7,210 bases of DNA from positions 1 through 7,210 of the forward strand of contig DAOWLL010000076.1 in assembly GCA_030641945.1 (NCBI GenBank). Direction: 5' to 3'. Shown piece after piece: positions 1 through 7,167 of this stretch. How positions within the stretch are numbered: position 1 is the stretch's first letter; each line of letters opens with the position of its first letter. This DNA comes from Gammaproteobacteria bacterium (GTDB taxonomy: Bacteria > Pseudomonadota > Gammaproteobacteria > SZUA-229). The notes beneath the pieces are model-generated. The model was not told the DNA's origin and did no database searches. It saw only the letters and a list, made by a program, of their open reading frames with translations. Both the position numbers and the translations under genes were made by a program.

Positions 1-2
1 GA

Positions 3-68
3 CCAGCACCAACCCGGGCGAAACTAACAGTACTTAAAACCAACCTTTTAATATCACGACAAATATAC
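3..68 (+). other. Open frame continuous with algC, running off the left edge
   Basis: The algC frame contains no stop codon from position 3 to the ATG at 69 and would read PAPTRAKLTVLKTNLLISRQ followed by IY. The other two plus frames close at once: one ends at TAA 25-27, the other at TAA 35-37. Some gammaproteobacterial AlgC proteins are about 800-870 residues long, with a membrane-anchored N-terminal half and a low-complexity linker before the catalytic domain. This stretch could be the end of such a linker. It could equally be an AT-rich untranslated leader open by chance over 22 codons. The window does not decide. Confidence 0.3.
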
Positions 69-1442
69 ATGGCTATTAGCGAAGATATTTTCCGTGCATA
101 CGATATTCGCGGCATTGTTGAAACTGCACTCACACCTGACGCAGTCACCCTGATTGGACAGGCCTTTGCCACTGAGGCACGCGCACAGGGGCAGAATACC
201 GTTGTTATTGCTCGAGATGGCCGACTATCCAGCCCTGATCTTTCCAGTGCATTGAGCAATGGCCTGCGTGCGGGTGGTTGTAATGTGATCGATATCGGCA
301 TGGTACCAACACCGGTGCTGTACTACGCCACGCATAAACTTAAAACCGGTACCGGCATCATGGTAACGGGAAGCCATAATCCACCGCAGTACAATGGCCT
401 GAAGATGCTGATTGCCGGACATACCTTCTACGGCGACAGCATCAAGTCACTGTATCACCGTATTGTCGATGGCAATATCGATAGTGGTGATGGTGACTAT
501 GAACAACAGGATGTGATTCCATCGTATATCGAAACCATTGCTTCCGATATACAGCTCGCACGCCCGCTTAATATTGCCGTAGACTGCGGCAACGGTGTCG
601 CAGGCGTACTCGCCGTCGAGCTTTTCAGCAAACTGGGTTGTGAAATTACTGAACTGTTTTGTGACGTTGATGGCACTTTCCCTAATCACCACCCAGACCC
701 ATCCAAACCGGAAAACCTCGAGGACATAAAGAAATCAATTGCAGAAAATGCGCTCGACCTGGGACTGGCTTTTGATGGTGATGGCGACCGTGTCGGCATC
801 ATTGATGACAGGCAGAAAATAATCTGGGCCGACCGCCAGATGATGCTGTACGCTGCCGATGTGCTGGAGCGCAAGCCCGGTGCACTGATTATCTTTGACA
901 TCAAATCAAGTAGCAATCTTGAACACTTCATCAGGGAGCACGGTGGTGAGCCATTGATGTGGAAAACAGGGCACTCATTCATCAAGGCCAAGATGAAAGA
1001 AACCGGTGCCGAGCTTGCCGGCGAAATGAGCGGTCACATCTTTTTCAAGGAACGCTGGTTCGGTTTTGATGATGGCCTCTACAGTGCAGCCCGCATGCTG
1101 GAAATCCTCAGCAAACGTAACCAGCCTTCAAGTGAAGTATTCGCCGAACTACCTGACAGCTTCAATACACCGGAACTTCAGATCATGTTTGAAGAAGGTG
1201 AACACTACAAGTTCATGGACCAATTCAAACAGAACGCTGATTTCGGAGATGCCGACATACTCGCCATCGATGGCATGCGTGTTAATTATCCTGAAGGCTG
1301 GGGATTGATCCGACCATCAAACACAACACCCAGCCTGGTACTTCGGTTTGAAGCCAACAGTGAGACTGCGCTCAATGAAATTCAGGCCAGGTTCAAAAAA
1401 GAGATATTAAAACAGGACAGCAGCCTTAAGTTGCCATTTTAA
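69..1442 (+). CDS. algC: Phosphomannomutase/phosphoglucomutase (AlgC type)
   Basis: This cytoplasmic enzyme interconverts mannose-6-P and mannose-1-P, and glucose-6-P and glucose-1-P, feeding sugar nucleotides for LPS, capsule and exopolysaccharide. The 457-residue product covers the full four-domain alpha-D-phosphohexomutase fold. Visible landmarks are the N-terminal FRAYDIRG (8-15), the active-site phosphoserine loop TGSHNPP with Ser102, the metal-binding loop DGDGDR (236-241), the sugar-binding GEMSGH (318-323) and the phosphate-binding RPSNTTP (415-421). The C-terminus DSSLKLPF resembles P. aeruginosa AlgC (463 residues). The ATG at 69 leaves just seven residues before FRAYDIRG, as in the short form, but no convincing Shine-Dalgarno precedes it and the frame is open to the window edge, so a longer N-terminus is possible. 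algC lies upstream of argB, as in pseudomonads. The stop codon sits inside a hairpin (1430-1449). Confidence 0.95.
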   Translation: MAISEDIFRAYDIRGIVETALTPDAVTLIGQAFATEARAQGQNTVVIARDGRLSSPDLSSALSNGLRAGGCNVIDIGMVPTPVLYYATHKLKTGTGIMVTGSHNPPQYNGLKMLIAGHTFYGDSIKSLYHRIVDGNIDSGDGDYEQQDVIPSYIETIASDIQLARPLNIAVDCGNGVAGVLAVELFSKLGCEITELFCDVDGTFPNHHPDPSKPENLEDIKKSIAENALDLGLAFDGDGDRVGIIDDRQKIIWADRQMMLYAADVLERKPGALIIFDIKSSSNLEHFIREHGGEPLMWKTGHSFIKAKMKETGAELAGEMSGHIFFKERWFGFDDGLYSAARMLEILSKRNQPSSEVFAELPDSFNTPELQIMFEEGEHYKFMDQFKQNADFGDADILAIDGMRVNYPEGWGLIRPSNTTPSLVLRFEANSETALNEIQARFKKEILKQDSSLKLPF

Positions 1443-1449
1443 TGGCAAC
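1430..1449 (+). repeat. Hairpin straddling the algC stop codon
   Basis: GTTGCCATT (1430-1438) and AATGGCAAC (1441-1449) are perfect 9-bp inverted arms around a 2-nt gap, realistically an 8-bp stem with a TTTA loop. The algC stop TAA (1440-1442) lies at the centre. No T-run follows, so it is not a standard intrinsic terminator. It may stabilise the transcript end or affect ribosome release, but that is inference. Confidence 0.6.
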
Positions 1450-1534
1450 AGCAATGAGTATCGAGGAACCAGCAACGAGAAAAGCTGAAGGCAAGGATAA
1501 AGTATTTCCGTTCCCGGAAACAATAACAACCGAT

Positions 1535-1555
1535 CGCCCTGAGCCTGTCGAAGGG
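1535..1555. repeat. REP-like imperfect palindrome
   Basis: The core is CCCTGAGCCTGTCGAAGGG (1537-1555), an imperfect palindrome with CCCT and AGGG at its ends. I recognise it as a dispersed intergenic repeat of many proteobacterial genomes, usually seen as CCCTTCGACAGGCTCAGGG on the other strand. Only one copy is in this window. Such motifs resemble REP elements mobilised by RAYT transposases, but no such gene is present here and the link is inference. Confidence 0.65.
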
Positions 1556-1650
1556 TTATGCAGGCCTACATCTGTTGATAGATTCTTGAACCCGGAGCCG
1601 ATGAGGCCTTCAATATGTTCTATGCTTTCTGTATCAACGCAATGACTTGA

Positions 1651-2601
<951 letters not shown>

Positions 2602-2604
<3 letters not shown>

Positions 2605-2612
2605 CCCGGCTA
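2602..2612. repeat. 11-bp palindrome containing both convergent stop codons
   Basis: TAGCC-C-GGCTA is a perfect inverted repeat whose ends are the TAG stop of argB (2602-2604) and, on the other strand, the TAG stop of the DUF4124 gene (2610-2612). It is too short and lacks a T-run, so I do not call it a terminator. Confidence 0.5.
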
Positions 2613-3293
2613 TTCGTCTACTGATGATAATTCTCTTGCTGCTCTTTCTGCTTTGCGCCTGGCGTAAGCTTCACGTTTCCGCTGCTTTTCGCTCATGAGT
2701 TCACGAAAACGTTCTACATACCCATCAAACTGTTCGATTACTTCCTCGCGTTTTATCTGATGACCCTGCTGCACACCTTTCTGGGTTGCCAGCTGTAATT
2801 TCTCACGTTCAAGCTTGACATATGTCGATTCCGGCACCATCTTGCCGGATTTCTTGATATTTTCGATCAACAGTGCGGTCTTTTTAACTTTAACCTTCGA
2901 ACTTTTAATAATATCTTCGGAGAGCTGCAGCTGCGAGTCGATAGCATCGAGTCTTGCATCCTTGGCAGCGACCAGGTCACGTTCGGTTGTATATGTATCC
3001 GTCAGTACGCGATCACGTAATGCCTGTGCGCGTTTCTCGTTTTCCAGCCGCTTACGCTGGGCTTCCTGTTTTTTCTTTTCAGCCCTTTCGTCAGCCGTCA
3101 TCGCACGATCATGTTTTTTTACTGTCGTGCCCTGCTCATTTAACTCCTCGTGTTCTTGTTTCAGATATTTTGCAGGCACCTTGTCGCCATAATGCACGGC
3201 GCCATTTTCATCGATCCATCGATACAAACCGGCCTGTGCACTTGCCACAAATAATGCTGACATCATAAATATCAATAAGCTGCTGGAACGCAT
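2610..3293 (-). CDS. DUF4124 domain-containing exported coiled-coil protein
   Basis: I propose the ATG at 3293 (227 residues). On the minus strand GAGG lies seven bases before it, while the upstream in-frame ATG at 3311 (233 residues) has no clear ribosome binding site and would add six residues, MLRGRE, to the signal peptide. Numbering from 3293, residues 1-21 form a signal peptide ending in ASAQA, with cleavage expected before GLYRW. The mature start, GLYRWIDENGAVHYGDKVP, is the classic short DUF4124 module, common in gammaproteobacterial periplasmic proteins of unknown function. From about residue 65 to the end the protein is very charged (Lys/Arg/Glu) and heptad-like, a predicted long coiled coil. 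No catalytic motif is visible. A structural or envelope-associated role is plausible, but the function is unknown. It is divergent from the TauE gene and convergent with argB. Confidence 0.85.
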   Translation of the reverse strand: MRSSSLLIFMMSALFVASAQAGLYRWIDENGAVHYGDKVPAKYLKQEHEELNEQGTTVKKHDRAMTADERAEKKKQEAQRKRLENEKRAQALRDRVLTDTYTTERDLVAAKDARLDAIDSQLQLSEDIIKSSKVKVKKTALLIENIKKSGKMVPESTYVKLEREKLQLATQKGVQQGHQIKREEVIEQFDGYVERFRELMSEKQRKREAYARRKAERAARELSSVDE

Positions 3294-3394
3294 CTCTCTA
3301 CCTCTCAACATCTAACGAATCAAAGCTTCTTCTCACTCTCTTCAGTATAGTCATACTATGGCAGAATGCACATTCTCAGCCCGATCACTATCGC
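3294..3394. promoter_or_regulatory. Divergent intergenic region, DUF4124 gene and TauE gene
   Basis: This region of about 100 bp must hold or adjoin start signals for both genes unless transcription enters from outside. A small palindrome, ATAGT-CAT-ACTAT (3347-3359), sits mid-gap. TATACT read on the minus strand (3350 down to 3345) could serve as a -10 box for the DUF4124 gene, but no good -35 box lies at the right distance. No strong promoter is evident for the plus-strand gene. Confidence 0.3.
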
Positions 3395-4144
3395 ATGCTT
3401 GATCACACCGTTATTTTTCTAATTTCACTGCTGGCAAATGCATTTTCTGCACTCTCCGGCGGCGGCGCCGGACTGATCCAGCTTCCGCTGCTCATTTTCC
3501 TGGGCCTGCCCTTTGGTGTTGCCCTGGCAACTCACAAGCTTGCAACCGTTGCCCTCGGTATCGGCGCCACACTCCGGCACTTGCGTGACAACCACCTGGA
3601 ACGGCAATTTGCCCTGTTTATGGTCGCTGCCGGAGTCCCTGGTGTCATCCTGGGCGCCAGCATCATTCTCCAGGTACCTGACCGCTCAGCACAGGCCGCG
3701 CTGGGAATTTTGACCATGGGCCTGGGTATTTATTCCATTTTCTCGCCGCAACTCGGTCAGCAATACGCACCCGCCCATCGCTACAAACAGGGTTATATTA
3801 TCGGTGGCATCGCTCTGTTTTTGATTGGTGTGCTCAACGGGTCACTGACTTCTGGCACGGGGCTGTTCGTAACCTTGTGGCTGATTCGCTGGTTTGGCAT
3901 GGACTACAAGCGCGCAGTTGCCTACACGCTGGTACTGGTTGGCCTGTTCTGGAATGGCGCCGGCGCGGTCACCCTGGGCCTGTTGGGAGAGATTTACTGG
4001 CCATGGCTACCTGCACTACTGCTGGGGTCCGTGATAGGTGGCTACCTGGGCGCACACCTGGCCATCGTCAAGGGCAACAAGGTGATCAAGCGCGCATTTG
4101 AGACCGTGACCTTGTTGATTGGATTAAAACTGATTTTGGGGTGA
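3395..4144 (+). CDS. TauE/SafE (DUF81) family membrane permease
   Basis: This is an inner-membrane transporter of the sulfite exporter TauE/SafE family. Members export or import sulfur-containing or organic anions (sulfite, sulfoacetate and others), and the substrate cannot be read from sequence. The 249-residue protein is hydrophobic almost throughout, with about eight membrane segments. It has the two-halved family pattern: a glycine-rich SGGGAG (21-26) near the first helix and the equivalent NGSLTSGTG (148-156) at the start of the second half, with a polar loop near 119-133. GGYLGAH (215-221) is also typical. Length is normal for the family. The ATG at 3395 is the first start in this frame, and no clear ribosome binding site precedes it. 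No sulfur-metabolism gene is next to it, so context gives no substrate. Confidence 0.85.
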   Translation: MLDHTVIFLISLLANAFSALSGGGAGLIQLPLLIFLGLPFGVALATHKLATVALGIGATLRHLRDNHLERQFALFMVAAGVPGVILGASIILQVPDRSAQAALGILTMGLGIYSIFSPQLGQQYAPAHRYKQGYIIGGIALFLIGVLNGSLTSGTGLFVTLWLIRWFGMDYKRAVAYTLVLVGLFWNGAGAVTLGLLGEIYWPWLPALLLGSVIGGYLGAHLAIVKGNKVIKRAFETVTLLIGLKLILG

Positions 4145-4312
4145 TTTTTTACCGCAGAGGCTCGGAGGCGCAGAGAAAAAATAATTTTCTGCCGCAAAGC
4201 TCGCAAAAATGCGCAAATTAAAAACCATAATAAAACTTTGCTTTGCGCTCTTCGCGTTTTTTGCGGCAATAGATGCTGTTAATATTTTCTCTGCGCCTCC
4301 GAGCCTCTGCGA
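4145..4312. repeat. Nested inverted-repeat element filling the convergent gap
   Basis: The outer arms at 4153-4179 and 4285-4311 are perfect 27-bp inverted repeats (CGCAGAGGCTCGG... against its complement). Within them an older, imperfect pair lies at about 4190-4217 and 4242-4268, with TGCCGCAAA (4190-4198) matching TTTGCGGCA (4260-4268) and GCGCAAA (4211-4217) matching TTTGCGC (4242-4248). Inner and outer arms look like diverged copies of the same unit, arranged forward-forward-reverse-reverse. The direct repeat CGCAGAG occurs twice in the outer left arm (4153-4159, 4169-4175). The element starts 8 bp after the TauE-gene stop and ends one base before the pyrE stop. I see no coding potential. 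It may act as a repeat-derived transcript end for both genes, though neither outer arm is followed by a T-run. Confidence 0.85.
4205..4248 (-). terminator. Possible weak intrinsic terminator for pyrE within the palindrome
   Basis: On the minus strand GCGCAAA (4248-4242) pairs with TTTGCGC (4217-4211) across a 24-nt AT-rich loop. One base later comes TTTTT (4209-4205). Stem plus T-run has the form of an intrinsic terminator, but the stem is short and the loop long, and alternative pairing with the outer arms competes. Confidence 0.3.
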
Positions 4313-4966
4313 TTAAATACCATACTGATCCCTGTACGCCTGCATCGCATCCAGGTACTGGCTGTAGTTTGTATCAGTCTGTATATAGGCGATCAGGTCC
4401 GCCATGGTGATGATGCTGTGTACAGATACAGCAAAATCATTCTGCACTTCCTGTATGGCTGACACTTCACCCTGGCCTCTTTCCTGGCGGTCAAGCGCAA
4501 TCAATATTGATGATGTTTGCCCACCCTCGGCTGAAATGATATCGACGGCCTCACGGATAGCGGTACCCGCAGTAATCACATCATCGACGATTAGCACATT
4601 GCCATGAACATCGGCACCGACAATGCTGCCGCCTTCTCCATGGTCCTTGGCCTCCTTGCGATTGAACGCATAGGGCTTGTCGATACTGTGTTCAGTGGCA
4701 AGTGCAACTGCGATGGCAGCTACCAGAGGGATACCTTTGTAGGCGGGTCCGAACAACACATCAAACTTCAGCGCCTGATCAACGATTACCTTCGCATAAC
4801 ATGCACCGAGCTCTGCCAATGCCCGTCCGGTGTTGAACAGGCCGGCGTTAAAGAAATAGGGGCTGGTACGGCCGGATTTGAGTGTAAATTCACCAAACCT
4901 GAGCACATCATTTTCTATGGCCAGCTGGATGAAGCGCTTTTTGTTGTCCTGTAGATTTTCCTGCAT
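4313..4966 (-). CDS. pyrE: Orotate phosphoribosyltransferase
   Basis: PyrE joins orotate and PRPP to give orotidine-5'-phosphate in de novo pyrimidine synthesis; it is a cytoplasmic homodimer. The 217-residue length is standard. Visible motifs are [12 protein letters not shown] (29-40), with the PRPP-contacting Lys30; GPAYKGIPL (73-81); the mobile catalytic loop [12 protein letters not shown] (102-113), with Lys and His residues; and the PRPP signature [13 protein letters not shown] (124-136). The ATG at 4966 is preceded on its strand by GGGA about ten bases upstream. A promoter candidate lies at 5038-5011, giving a leader of roughly 38 nt, so the long translated attenuator seen upstream of enterobacterial pyrE is not evident. 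It is divergent from the nuclease gene and convergent with the TauE gene. Confidence 0.97.
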   Translation of the reverse strand: MQENLQDNKKRFIQLAIENDVLRFGEFTLKSGRTSPYFFNAGLFNTGRALAELGACYAKVIVDQALKFDVLFGPAYKGIPLVAAIAVALATEHSIDKPYAFNRKEAKDHGEGGSIVGADVHGNVLIVDDVITAGTAIREAVDIISAEGGQTSSILIALDRQERGQGEVSAIQEVQNDFAVSVHSIITMADLIAYIQTDTNYSQYLDAMQAYRDQYGI

Positions 4967-4985
4967 TGATTAATTCCCGGTTTTG

Positions 4986-5015
4986 GTGGCAAGCTTGAGA
5001 TTGCACGCGTATCAT
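4986..5015 (+). promoter_or_regulatory. Weak candidate promoter of the nuclease-permease pair
   Basis: GTGGCA (4986-4991) and TATCAT (5010-5015) are 18 bp apart. The -10 box is good, the -35 box poor. Start would fall near 5022, leaving about 22 nt before the ATG at 5045. This -10 overlaps the minus-strand -10 of pyrE almost completely. Confidence 0.3.
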
Positions 5016-5038
5016 AACGCCTCAATTAAAATCATCAA
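5011..5038 (-). promoter_or_regulatory. Candidate sigma-70 promoter of pyrE
   Basis: Reading the minus strand, TTGATG (5038-5033) and TATGAT (5016-5011) are separated by 16 bp. Each is one or two bases from the TTGACA and TATAAT consensus. Transcription would start near 5004, about 38 nt before the pyrE ATG. Confidence 0.5.
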
Positions 5039-5044
5039 ACAAAC

Positions 5045-5821
5045 ATGCGTGTAATCTCGGCAAATACCAACGGCATTCGAGCCGCAGCAAAAAAAGGCTT
5101 CTATGAATGGCTGAAAAAAACTAATGCGGATATCGTCTGCATCCAGGAAACAAAAGCCCAGGAAGACCAGCTAACACACGAACAGTTCAAACCTGAAGAC
5201 TACTACTGTCATTACCACGACGCGGTAAAAAAAGGATATAGCGGCGTCGCTATTTACAGCAAGGTAAAACCAAAAAAGATTATTGAAGGCCTCGGCTGGC
5301 ATGATATCGACATCGAAGGCCGCTATCTCGAATTTCAATACGACAAGCTCAGCGTCATATCCCTGTATATGCATTCAGGCTCATCCAGTGAAGAGCGCCA
5401 GGCAGTGAAATTCGATTTCATGGATCGCTTCATGCCCTACCTGCAGAGCCTGCGGCGCAAACGCCGCGAGTTTATTATTTGCGGTGACTGGAACATCGCA
5501 CACAAGAAAATAGACATCAAGAACTGGCGCAGCAACCAGAAGAACTCCGGCTTCCTGCCGGAAGAACGCGCATGGATGGACACGTTGTTTGGCGAAATCG
5601 GTTATGTTGATGCCTTTCGCGTGGTGAACCATGAGGAGCACCAGTACACCTGGTGGTCAAACCGGGGCCAGGCGTGGGCCAACAACACTGGCTGGCGCAT
5701 CGACTACCAGGTGATCACACCAAAACTTGCGCCACTGGTCAAAGATGCCAGCATTTACAAGGATGAACGCTTTTCTGATCACGCACCCCTGATCATCGAT
5801 TATGACTACAAATTGAAATGA
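5045..5821 (+). CDS. ExoIII-family AP endonuclease/exonuclease, Crc-like
   Basis: This 258-residue protein belongs to the exonuclease III (Xth/ExoA) branch of the endonuclease/exonuclease/phosphatase fold, which cleaves DNA at abasic sites and has 3'-repair activity in base excision repair. All expected catalytic positions are visible: Asn7, Glu35 in CIQETK, Tyr108, Asp148 and Asn150 in GDWN, Asp220 in WRIDYQ, and Asp245-His246 in SDHAPL. Overall it closely resembles pseudomonad Crc (RRKRRE near 137-142, the KNW and ERAWMD segments, a DYxxxL tail), and it sits beside pyrE as crc does. Crc itself has lost catalytic residues (GSLY for GDWN, SQH for SDH as I recall), so I call this an active nuclease rather than a carbon-catabolite regulator. 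No Shine-Dalgarno is obvious before the ATG. Its stop overlaps the next gene by 4 bp. Confidence 0.9.
   Translation: MRVISANTNGIRAAAKKGFYEWLKKTNADIVCIQETKAQEDQLTHEQFKPEDYYCHYHDAVKKGYSGVAIYSKVKPKKIIEGLGWHDIDIEGRYLEFQYDKLSVISLYMHSGSSSEERQAVKFDFMDRFMPYLQSLRRKRREFIICGDWNIAHKKIDIKNWRSNQKNSGFLPEERAWMDTLFGEIGYVDAFRVVNHEEHQYTWWSNRGQAWANNTGWRIDYQVITPKLAPLVKDASIYKDERFSDHAPLIIDYDYKLK
5818..5821 (+). promoter_or_regulatory. ATGA stop/start overlap
   Basis: The permease ATG (5818-5820) shares bases with the nuclease TGA (5819-5821). This indicates one transcript and probable reinitiation by terminating ribosomes. Confidence 0.8.
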
Positions 5822-7167
5822 GCCCGGCGGCAACTCATAAGCGCTGGATTGATGCCATACTGGTTTATCGTCAGCCACGTGTGCTGGCAATGCTGTTTCT
5901 TGGTTTTTCAGCAGGCCTGCCGCTACTACTTGTATTCGGCACACTATCGGCCTGGCTTGCAAGAGAAGGCGTCGACAAAAGCACCATTGGACACGTCAGC
6001 TGGGTTGCACTGCTATATGGCTTGAAGTTTATCTGGTCACCACTTGTCGATCGCCTGCAGCTGCCCGTTATCGGCAGTATTTTTGGCCAACGCCGGAGCT
6101 GGATGCTGATGGCACAAACAGGTGTAATTTGTGGCCTGCTTGCAATGGCTTCTAGTGATCCGCTTAATCATCTTGAATTACTCGTCTACGCAGCGCTTCT
6201 TGTTGCTTTTTCATCTGCAACACAGGATATCTCTATTGACGCCTGGCGAATTGAGGCCATGCCCATGGAAGATCAGGGCGCAATGGCTGCTACCTATCAG
6301 ATTGGCTATCGTATCGGGATGCTACTAGCCGGCGGCGGTGCATTTACACTGGCACATTATTATTCATGGCCCCTGGCCTATACAGTGATGGCGATTTGCA
6401 TGAGCATCGGCATCATTACTACCCTGATTATTCCGGAACCTGGACATCTGGTCTCGAGGGAAACATGGAAACAGGAAGAAAAAGTTATCTACTTTCTGGA
6501 AAACTCGTCGCATTTACCAGGGACAGTACGTGATGTTTATGCCTGGATTATCGGCGCTGTGATCTGTCCATTCACCGAGTTCTTTAGCCGCAACGGGCGC
6601 TTTGCACTAACCATCCTGTTATTTATCGGATTATTCAGGATCAGTGACATTACCATGGGCGTAATGGCGAATCCTTTGTATGTCGATGTTGGCTTCAGTG
6701 ACCTTGATATAGGTGTTGTCACAAAAACGGTTGGGCCATTTATCACCATTGCTGGAGCATTACTTGGCGGATCACTGGTGATACGGTTCGGTGTTATGCC
6801 AGTACTCCTTGCTGGCGCAATTCTGGTGATACTGACAAATCTGTTATTTGTGGCCATCGCGATGCTGCCACCCAATATCATGATGCTGGCATTAGTCGTT
6901 GGTGCTGACAACCTTAGCGGCGGCATGGCCGGCTCGGCATTCATTGCTTACCTCTCAGGACTTACCAACAAAGCCTACACCGCAACACAATATGCCCTGT
7001 TCAGCTCGTTGATGCTGCTGCCGGCCAAGTTTATCGGTGGTTTTTCCGGTGATGTTGTCGACGCCCAGGGGTATCCATTTTTCTTCATCTATACCGCAGC
7101 GCTGGGCATACCTGCGATCCTGCTGATTTTGTACTTAATCAGGCGAAACAGCATGGTTAAAACATAA
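5818..7167 (+). CDS. AmpG-family MFS permease (muropeptide transporter type)
   Basis: AmpG proteins import GlcNAc-anhydro-muropeptides across the inner membrane for peptidoglycan recycling, and in some species thereby drive AmpC induction. This 449-residue product (E. coli AmpG is 491) has about twelve hydrophobic segments: six up to about residue 206, a polar central loop (about 207-240), and the rest from about 243 to 441. Shared AmpG features are GFSAGLPL (29-36), the MFS motif-A-like loop WSPLVDR...GQRRSW (73-95), SATQDISIDAWR (133-144), GYRIGML (163-169), NLSGGMAGSAF (365-375) and TATQYALFSS (388-397). The two extra C-terminal helices of E. coli AmpG are absent, so it may be a shorter paralogue of untested substrate. 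The ATG at 5818 overlaps the nuclease stop as ATGA, with no independent ribosome binding site visible, suggesting translational coupling. Confidence 0.85.
   Translation: MSPAATHKRWIDAILVYRQPRVLAMLFLGFSAGLPLLLVFGTLSAWLAREGVDKSTIGHVSWVALLYGLKFIWSPLVDRLQLPVIGSIFGQRRSWMLMAQTGVICGLLAMASSDPLNHLELLVYAALLVAFSSATQDISIDAWRIEAMPMEDQGAMAATYQIGYRIGMLLAGGGAFTLAHYYSWPLAYTVMAICMSIGIITTLIIPEPGHLVSRETWKQEEKVIYFLENSSHLPGTVRDVYAWIIGAVICPFTEFFSRNGRFALTILLFIGLFRISDITMGVMANPLYVDVGFSDLDIGVVTKTVGPFITIAGALLGGSLVIRFGVMPVLLAGAILVILTNLLFVAIAMLPPNIMMLALVVGADNLSGGMAGSAFIAYLSGLTNKAYTATQYALFSSLMLLPAKFIGGFSGDVVDAQGYPFFFIYTAALGIPAILLILYLIRRNSMVKT

Noticed and set aside
1442..1645. 67-residue plus-strand open frame starting within the algC stop (TAATG)
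   Set aside because: It crosses the REP-like motif and yields the peptide DRPEPVEG typical of that repeat when translated; no ribosome binding site and no recognisable domain. The ATG is part of the stop-codon hairpin.
2815..3192. 125-residue plus-strand open frame opposite the DUF4124 gene
   Set aside because: Ser- and Cys-rich shadow of the Lys/Glu-rich coiled coil on the other strand, whose signal peptide and DUF4124 motif show which strand codes.
4145..4150. T-run after the TauE-gene stop as an intrinsic terminator
   Set aside because: The six T's precede the hairpin rather than follow it, and no stem ends just before them.
4042..4269. 75-residue minus-strand open frame in the palindrome and the TauE gene end
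   Set aside because: Its sequence comes from the inverted repeat arms and the antisense of the permease gene, with no domain and low-complexity Arg/Leu composition.
4153..4311. CRISPR array or structured ncRNA gene
   Set aside because: Only four related arms in inverted order, without regular direct repeats and spacers. The fold is explained by the repeat units; no riboswitch or known RNA motif was recognised.
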